Source: a virus. Taken from it: DNA of 32,752 bases. The DNA is taken from positions 1 through 32,752 of IMG/VR virus record IMGVR_UViG_3300042924_005117; one strand, written 5' to 3'. The first letter of the stretch is position 1. Each line of letters begins with the position of its first letter. The notes under the pieces are model-generated. The model did no database searches. It was given only the letters and a program-made list of their open reading frames with translations, and was not told where the DNA came from. This document shows, piece by piece, positions 28,816-32,752 of the stretch. Both the position numbers and the translations under genes were made by a program.

Positions 28816-29136
28816 ATGGACCATCGCATTGAGGATGGCGAATACTTAAACAAGAAGGAAGCAAAAGCACGATTTAGGCAATCAATCCTTAACCATTGGA
28901 ATAACTCCTGCGCATACTGCGGGGTAGATCTGGGGCGATCTGCAACCCTGGATCATGTGCACCCCAAATTCAGAGGAGGGCATACGCATCAGCAGAATCT
29001 TGTGGCTTGCTGCTTTGGGTGCAATATCTCAAAATCGGCGGAAGATTGGCTGGAGTGGTACAGGGACCAGCCTTTTTGGGAGCCGCATCGAGAGGACGCG
29101 ATTATTGCGTGGATTACTGAGGGGCTTGTTGCTTAG
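28816..29136 (+). CDS. HNH endonuclease, free-standing
   Basis: The 106-residue protein has an HNH domain: CAYCG (Cys 32 and 35), LDHVHP (Asp 46, His 47), NLVACCFGCN (Asn 61, Cys 66 and 69), and NISKS. The paired CxxC motifs hold a structural zinc. It is on the plus strand, against the surrounding lysis genes, and its end overlaps the end of 29114-29299 by 23 bases. Such genes may be homing endonucleases or nicking factors. The upstream 99 bases hold no other gene. Confidence 0.82.
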   Translation: MDHRIEDGEYLNKKEAKARFRQSILNHWNNSCAYCGVDLGRSATLDHVHPKFRGGHTHQQNLVACCFGCNISKSAEDWLEWYRDQPFWEPHREDAIIAWITEGLVA

Positions 29137-29299
29137 GATCCCAGCCCATGCCTTCGAGGTACATCATTGCGATGTAGTGGTCTTCGGCGTAGCGGCAGAT
29201 GCTGCCTTTGCAGGCGCGGTAGTACAGCTCGCCGCGTTCGTTTTCCAGCTGATCCAGGCTGTAGCCGTTGCCGTAGTCGGTGGTGCTGACGATGCTCAT
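29114..29299 (-). CDS. Small hypothetical protein
   Basis: The protein has 61 residues, starting MSIVSTTDYGNGYSLDQLE. It has the sequence YYRACKGSICRYAEDHYIAM, with two Cys residues, and an acidic/aromatic composition. Its ATG overlaps the stop of 29296-29547 (ATGA). Function unknown. Confidence 0.65.
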   Translation of the reverse strand: MSIVSTTDYGNGYSLDQLENERGELYYRACKGSICRYAEDHYIAMMYLEGMGWDPKQQAPQ

Positions 29300-29547
29300 T
29301 TTTTGCTGCCGACGGTCATTTCAATGTGGCGCACTCTGGTTTCGAGATCACTAAGCCTTTCTTTTGAATCGTTCTTGAGTTCTTGAATATCAGCAGCGAC
29401 CGTACTAACCGATTGATCAAGCTTGGCAACCTGAATAAAAAGACCACCTAACCCGATGACAGCTGTGGCCAGCAATGCCGGCACAGCTTGGTTGATCAAG
29501 TTAGGTGGTTGTGGTGCGGCGGCGTGTACTTCCTCGTGATGTTCCAT
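29296..29547 (-). CDS. Holin-like protein: one membrane span plus coiled coil
   Basis: I choose the ATG at 29547 (MEHHEEVHAAAPQPPNLINQ), giving 83 residues. AVPALLATAVIGLGGLFIQV is a membrane segment. From SVSTVAADIQELKNDSKERL onward the protein is a charged coiled coil. This layout is seen in XhlA-like and class III-type holin accessories. It lies in the lysis region near the endolysin. The lysis role is inferred. Confidence 0.66.
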   Translation of the reverse strand: MEHHEEVHAAAPQPPNLINQAVPALLATAVIGLGGLFIQVAKLDQSVSTVAADIQELKNDSKERLSDLETRVRHIEMTVGSKK

Positions 29548-29578
29548 TGCGAGGCATACTGCCGACCTTTTTACTAAT

Positions 29579-29716
29579 TTAGCGCCCTTGGCCGACCAGT
29601 TTTTTCTTGCCACGGCGGCGCGGACGGCTGTGCTGGCCGTAACCCTGCCTTGTGGTTTTGGGGCGTCCTGCCTTGTGATCGACGCGCCCCAGTGCAGTTT
29701 TACTCTTGACCGCCAA
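29579..29716 (-). CDS. Short, very basic protein with a TTG start
   Basis: The frame has 45 codons from a TTG at 29716 (MAVKSKTALGRVDHKAGRPK read with Met) to a TAA at 29579, with GGAGG about nine bases upstream. The rest is TTRQGYGQHSRPRRRGKKKL. The arrangement KTALGRxDHKAGRPK is shared by small basic proteins in cyanophages. It overlaps the end of 29700-30203. Probably binds nucleic acid or virion proteins; not proven. Confidence 0.7.
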   Translation of the reverse strand: MAVKSKTALGRVDHKAGRPKTTRQGYGQHSRPRRRGKKKLVGQGR

Positions 29717-30203
29717 TTTCAGGATCCTCCATTACAGGTTGAGGTGCGTAGGGATCAACGGGCCACGCGGGATAATCGGGTCCGGTGATATATGCCGCCA
29801 GAGCGGCGGTGTCGGTAGTCTGCTGGATTTCGTAGACCTTGCTGCCAGAGGCGAGACGGATTTCCTCGCGCCAAGTGCGCAGCACAGGATCAGCGGTTTT
29901 GCCGTTATCTGCCTCGCGGATGATGATCCAGTCCGTTGGTGCCAGCAGGGTGTTGGCCGTGTGGCGCGTCTGCTGAGTCCACTGCTCAACCAACTGAGTG
30001 TGGTCCTTAGGGATCAGGTTGCCCTCGGCGTCGTAGCCCCAGTAGAAGCGTTGGTCCCAGGTGGCAGGATCGGGCACTTCAGTAATGCCGATAGCCTCGC
30101 GCTCCTCGGGGCTGGCCAGTCTGACCCAGTTAGCCGGGTACTGGACGCCGTTATGGGTGAAGGCCACGTCTGGGCTCAGTGGCTTGCCGTCTAACAGGAA
30201 CAT
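29700..30203 (-). CDS. Tail fibre assembly-like protein
   Basis: The protein has 167 residues starting MFLLDGKPLSPDVAFTHNGV. It contains YPANWVRLASPEEREAIGI, FYWGYDAEGNLIPKDH, and TLLAPTDWIIIREADNGKTA followed by RTWREEIRLASG. This resembles proteins found next to fibre genes in cyanophages and tail fibre chaperones. It is close to the SPRY fibre gene, with the integrase between them. The family assignment is a judgement from pattern and position. Confidence 0.62.
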   Translation of the reverse strand: MFLLDGKPLSPDVAFTHNGVQYPANWVRLASPEEREAIGITEVPDPATWDQRFYWGYDAEGNLIPKDHTQLVEQWTQQTRHTANTLLAPTDWIIIREADNGKTADPVLRTWREEIRLASGSKVYEIQQTTDTAALAAYITGPDYPAWPVDPYAPQPVMEDPEIGGQE

Positions 30204-30260
30204 CTGTACTGGACCTAGACAGGAGGCACGTATAGCGGTACTTTACTCGGCCCTGTAGGC

Positions 30261-30270
30261 GACTACTGTG
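30261..30270 (+). repeat. Third copy of GACTACTGTG, overlapping the integrase start
   Basis: The 10-mer found on both sides of 25996-26265 is repeated here. Its last three bases are the GTG start of the integrase, so a protein bound here could block the gene's translation or transcription start. Confidence 0.55.
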
Positions 30271-31122
30271 CCACACACCCTCCAAAGCGCATGGGCCGAG
30301 TTCCACGCAGAGCGTTCTGCTGTCTTGTGTCCCACCAGTCTCATGGCGGACTACAGGCAAGTCGATAAGTGGATCGGGCGCTGTCCGGTTACGGAACTGG
30401 AGCAAGGCAGGCAGGTTCTTACATGGGTTTTGAGCCAGCAACCCGTCAAGTCCAGCCGCCGTGTGGCGATGTATGTCAAGGCTCTTTACCGCTGGGTCAG
30501 CAGCGAAGACATTGCTTACCTACCCAAGAATCCGATTGCCAGTTTTCGGATGCCGAAAGCACCCCAAATGGATGAAGAAATCATCGTAATTCCACGCAGT
30601 GAAGTAGCGCTTTTACTCACTGCTCTAGAAGCTCGCCAAACAAAATGTGGCGCACGTTGGTCGGCTTACTCTGAATTTATGCTCCAGACAGCAATGCGTA
30701 CAGGTGAAGTTCGCGCTGCCAAATGGACTGACCTAAAGGATGGCAAACTATTGATCCATTGCAATTACACCCTTACGCATGGCCTGAAACTTTCTACAAA
30801 AACAAATAAAAAACGTGTTGTGCCTTTGAACGAAAAGTGTTTAGAAATTCTTGATTCCGTAGACAAGGACAATGAGTACATTTTTCCGTACAACAGGTAT
30901 GCGTTCCAGAGCTTCTTCTATGACAGAGCGAAGGAATTGCACAACGCTGGATTAACCAGCCATCGTTATCGGCCTTACGATCTGCGCCATACAGCAATCA
31001 GCCGTTGGATTGAGGCGGGAATACCTGTGGCGCAAGTCGCAAAGTGGGCCGGTAATACGGCTGAGGTTATTTGGAAGCACTACTGCAATACGACACAGGA
31101 CTACGAAATGCCGACGCTTTAA
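30268..31122 (+). CDS. int: Tyrosine-type integrase
   Basis: The 284-residue protein starts at a GTG. An N-terminal SAM-like core-binding part (LMADYRQVDKWIGRCPVTEL) is followed by the catalytic domain. Arg in AMRTGEVRA (near 144), Lys in KTNKKRVVPL, Arg 240 in YDLRHTAIS and Tyr 272 in WKHYC are present. The usual first His of the HxxR motif is Tyr, and the GH position near 262 reads GN, as in some phage integrases. It would insert and excise the genome at att sites. No clear att core was found next to it. It is convergent with the fibre gene. Confidence 0.88.
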   Translation: MPHTLQSAWAEFHAERSAVLCPTSLMADYRQVDKWIGRCPVTELEQGRQVLTWVLSQQPVKSSRRVAMYVKALYRWVSSEDIAYLPKNPIASFRMPKAPQMDEEIIVIPRSEVALLLTALEARQTKCGARWSAYSEFMLQTAMRTGEVRAAKWTDLKDGKLLIHCNYTLTHGLKLSTKTNKKRVVPLNEKCLEILDSVDKDNEYIFPYNRYAFQSFFYDRAKELHNAGLTSHRYRPYDLRHTAISRWIEAGIPVAQVAKWAGNTAEVIWKHYCNTTQDYEMPTL

Positions 31123-31151
31123 CCTTGTTCACTACTGGGTCGGGGTTCGGG

Positions 31152-32752
31152 TCATCGGGCGCGGGCGTATTGGAAGGGCGATTCGGCCCAAGCAAAACCG
31201 ACGTAGGTTCCGCCGGAAGCGTTGCGAGCGGCATCACTTGTTCTCACCTTGAAGCCGTTGCTAAGCAAATCAAAGTTGTATGCGCTGTTGCTTATTTCGG
31301 CGTCGCTACCGTTGGCCCAGAGGTTTGCATCGGCAACGTTGTAAGTGTTTCTGGCGGTGTCATACATGTGCCAGTAGCTGGTTGAGTCGGTGCGCTTCAG
31401 AAGTATTAGCCTGGGGCGGAAGCCTAGCCATACCATAGGCCCGTCACTTGACCCATTTCCAGTAAACGAAAACGCGTTAGCGTACCCGACTACTGGGCTG
31501 AATACATATGCCACATAGGTGACACCGCTGCTATTTGGGTTGCCGTTGCCAATAGAAAATACTGTTGATGTTGGCGATGTGCTGTTCCATACACTTGTAC
31601 CTGCTGTTTCGGCAGATGTCTCGTTTAACTGAATCCGCTTCGTGGCTCCCAAAGAACTGTGATACACATACCAAGCATCTGCAGTGCTTCGGGCTTTAAC
31701 GATAATCATGCCTGGGGCAACACCTAGGCCGTGTCCGATTGTTCCAGCTGTACCTGTTCCAGTCCAGGTAACCACACTGAACCCCGCACTTGCATTAGCC
31801 CGCACCTGAGAAGTGATGGAGCCTTGTGTGTTAGTGACGGTGCTGCTGCCTGCGTCCCAGGTCCAGGCGACTTGTGTGCCTGCGTTTGAGTTGAATGTGT
31901 TGGATGAGCTGGTGCCGGGAGAAAGGGTAAATCCGTCAGAGGTAAAAGCTGATAAGTATCCGTCAACTTCGTTAACGAGCTCAGCAACTGTAGAGTTTGA
32001 AACCAAAAACCTGGATGGGCCTCTAACGGTGTCAAATAGGCCGTTGACAAAATTGTTATTTCGCGCTTTCAACCAAACCAAATCTGGGCTAAACCCCAAT
32101 CCAGAAATCGTCTGGGTTCCACCATTGCCCGTGTAGAGCTTCACATCGAAGACGCTAGTAGGCTTCGTGACTACTGGTGCGGGCAGGTTTGCCGTGCAGA
32201 GCGCCTTGAAGCCGCTGGGGGCGGTGTAGGCGAAGGGGCGTTGGCCGAAGTTGCAATCCATAACGCCGTATTGGCCGTCGTAACTGATAATCACTGGAAC
32301 AAGTTCTCTACCGGCGGTGCCACCAATTGTCCCTGTCACTATCTGTGTATTGTTTCGCCTGAAAGTGAATGTATTAGCGTCTAGGTCAACTGCAATAGAA
32401 AGTACATCACCACTTGAGAAAGCAGTTCCTCCATCCGTGTTGGATCCTGAGAAGTTTTTGTAGTACCCGTTATCTTGTAACACTAAAGCATCTGTAACTG
32501 CATTCATGTTTGTTGTAGAGCCGAATGCAGTTGACAAGCCAAATCCAAACGCATTCCATTGAGACGTTGAAATCCTGGGGGTCACTGGCCCGTTGCCAAG
32601 CGTTACCTCCCAATACCACTTGCCTGTTGAAACAGCGATTGATCCGTTTGAGCGGCGGTATGCGGAGGGTCCAACAAAGCGGAGATTTCCTTGGCTGTAC
32701 GTTCCGCTTGTGCTGGTTAAAGGATTCAACGTGCAGTAGTTTCCACGGACCT
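31152..32752 (-). CDS. Tail fibre with SPRY domain, C-terminal part (runs off the window)
   Basis: The frame is open to the right edge (residues VRGNYCTLNPLTSTS), so the start is outside. The N-terminal 160 residues contain a SPRY-like domain: GKWYWEVTLGNG, NAFGFGLSTAFG, DVLSIAVDLDANTFTFRRNN. Three repeated modules then follow, each with a GLGFSPDLVWLKARN-type line (GLGFSPDLVWLK, GLGVAPGMIIVK, GFRPRLILLK). The end is GFAWAESPFQYARAR, a common fibre terminus. It is likely the receptor-binding or side fibre. It lies 29 bases from the integrase end. Confidence 0.8.
   Translation of the reverse strand, partial: VRGNYCTLNPLTSTSGTYSQGNLRFVGPSAYRRSNGSIAVSTGKWYWEVTLGNGPVTPRISTSQWNAFGFGLSTAFGSTTNMNAVTDALVLQDNGYYKNFSGSNTDGGTAFSSGDVLSIAVDLDANTFTFRRNNTQIVTGTIGGTAGRELVPVIISYDGQYGVMDCNFGQRPFAYTAPSGFKALCTANLPAPVVTKPTSVFDVKLYTGNGGTQTISGLGFSPDLVWLKARNNNFVNGLFDTVRGPSRFLVSNSTVAELVNEVDGYLSAFTSDGFTLSPGTSSSNTFNSNAGTQVAWTWDAGSSTVTNTQGSITSQVRANASAGFSVVTWTGTGTAGTIGHGLGVAPGMIIVKARSTADAWYVYHSSLGATKRIQLNETSAETAGTSVWNSTSPTSTVFSIGNGNPNSSGVTYVAYVFSPVVGYANAFSFTGNGSSDGPMVWLGFRPRLILLKRTDSTSYWHMYDTARNTYNVADANLWANGSDAEISNSAYNFDLLSNGFKVRTSDAARNASGGTYVGFAWAESPFQYARAR

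Noticed and set aside
31152-32752. Diversity-generating retroelement target in the fibre
   Set aside because: No reverse transcriptase gene or template repeat was seen in the window.

Overview
The window is almost entirely bacteriophage DNA: a siphovirus-like, probably temperate phage of a unicellular cyanobacterium (Synechococcus/Cyanobium type). The morphogenesis genes are clear: terminase, portal, scaffold, capsid, head-tail connectors, tail tube, a lambda G/GT-like frameshifted chaperone and a tape measure. There is also a tyrosine integrase. The host assignment is an inference from many short proteins of the kind found in cyanophages and from moderately GC-rich DNA. No host chromosomal genes, photosynthesis genes, rRNA or convincing tRNAs were seen. 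Both ends of the window cut through minus-strand tail genes: the tape measure on the left and a tail fibre on the right. This would fit a circular or circularly permuted genome opened inside the tail module.

Layout. (1) Positions 1-11044, minus strand, are the head and tail genes. Read in transcription order they are TerL, small basic proteins, portal, scaffold, major capsid, connectors, tail terminator, tail tube, tail chaperone and tape measure. One small plus-strand gene (4924-5199) sits among them. (2) Positions 11045-13718, minus strand, hold a probable small terminase, two tiny membrane proteins with matching promoter elements, and three unknown genes. (3) Positions 13825-14393 are a short plus-strand pair. 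(4) Positions 14629-16114, minus strand, carry a RecB-like PD-(D/E)XK nuclease and a probable ssDNA-binding protein. These diverge from (5), positions 16262-27023, a long plus-strand early operon: primase-helicase, a ribbon-helix-helix protein, many small ORFs, dCTP deaminase-like protein, DUF3310 protein, Cys-rich HTH proteins, family A DNA polymerase, and a second small candidate DNA-binding protein. (6) Positions 27020-30203, minus strand, are lysis and tail-fibre accessory genes: a two-domain endolysin, a small membrane protein with a dnaX-type slippery site, a holin-like protein, and a fibre-assembly-like protein. A plus-strand HNH nuclease gene interrupts them. (7) Positions 30268-31122, plus strand, encode the integrase. 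(8) Positions 31152-32752, minus strand, hold a partial SPRY-containing tail fibre.

The most interesting non-gene signals are these. A two-armed array of TGTCCC-type repeats lies inside the 3' end of the primase-helicase gene; its spacing is exactly 10 bp in each arm and the arms face each other, which makes it a candidate replication origin or protein-binding array. A second programmed -1 frameshift (A AAA AAG) appears to extend a 46-residue membrane protein by 78 residues that have no plausible start of their own. A 10-mer (GACTACTGTG) flanks a small DNA-binding-protein gene and recurs at the integrase start codon. An 11-bp perfect inverted repeat sits directly against the start codon of the ribbon-helix-helix gene. 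Several candidate promoters share -10 elements of the TATTGT/TACAAT type.
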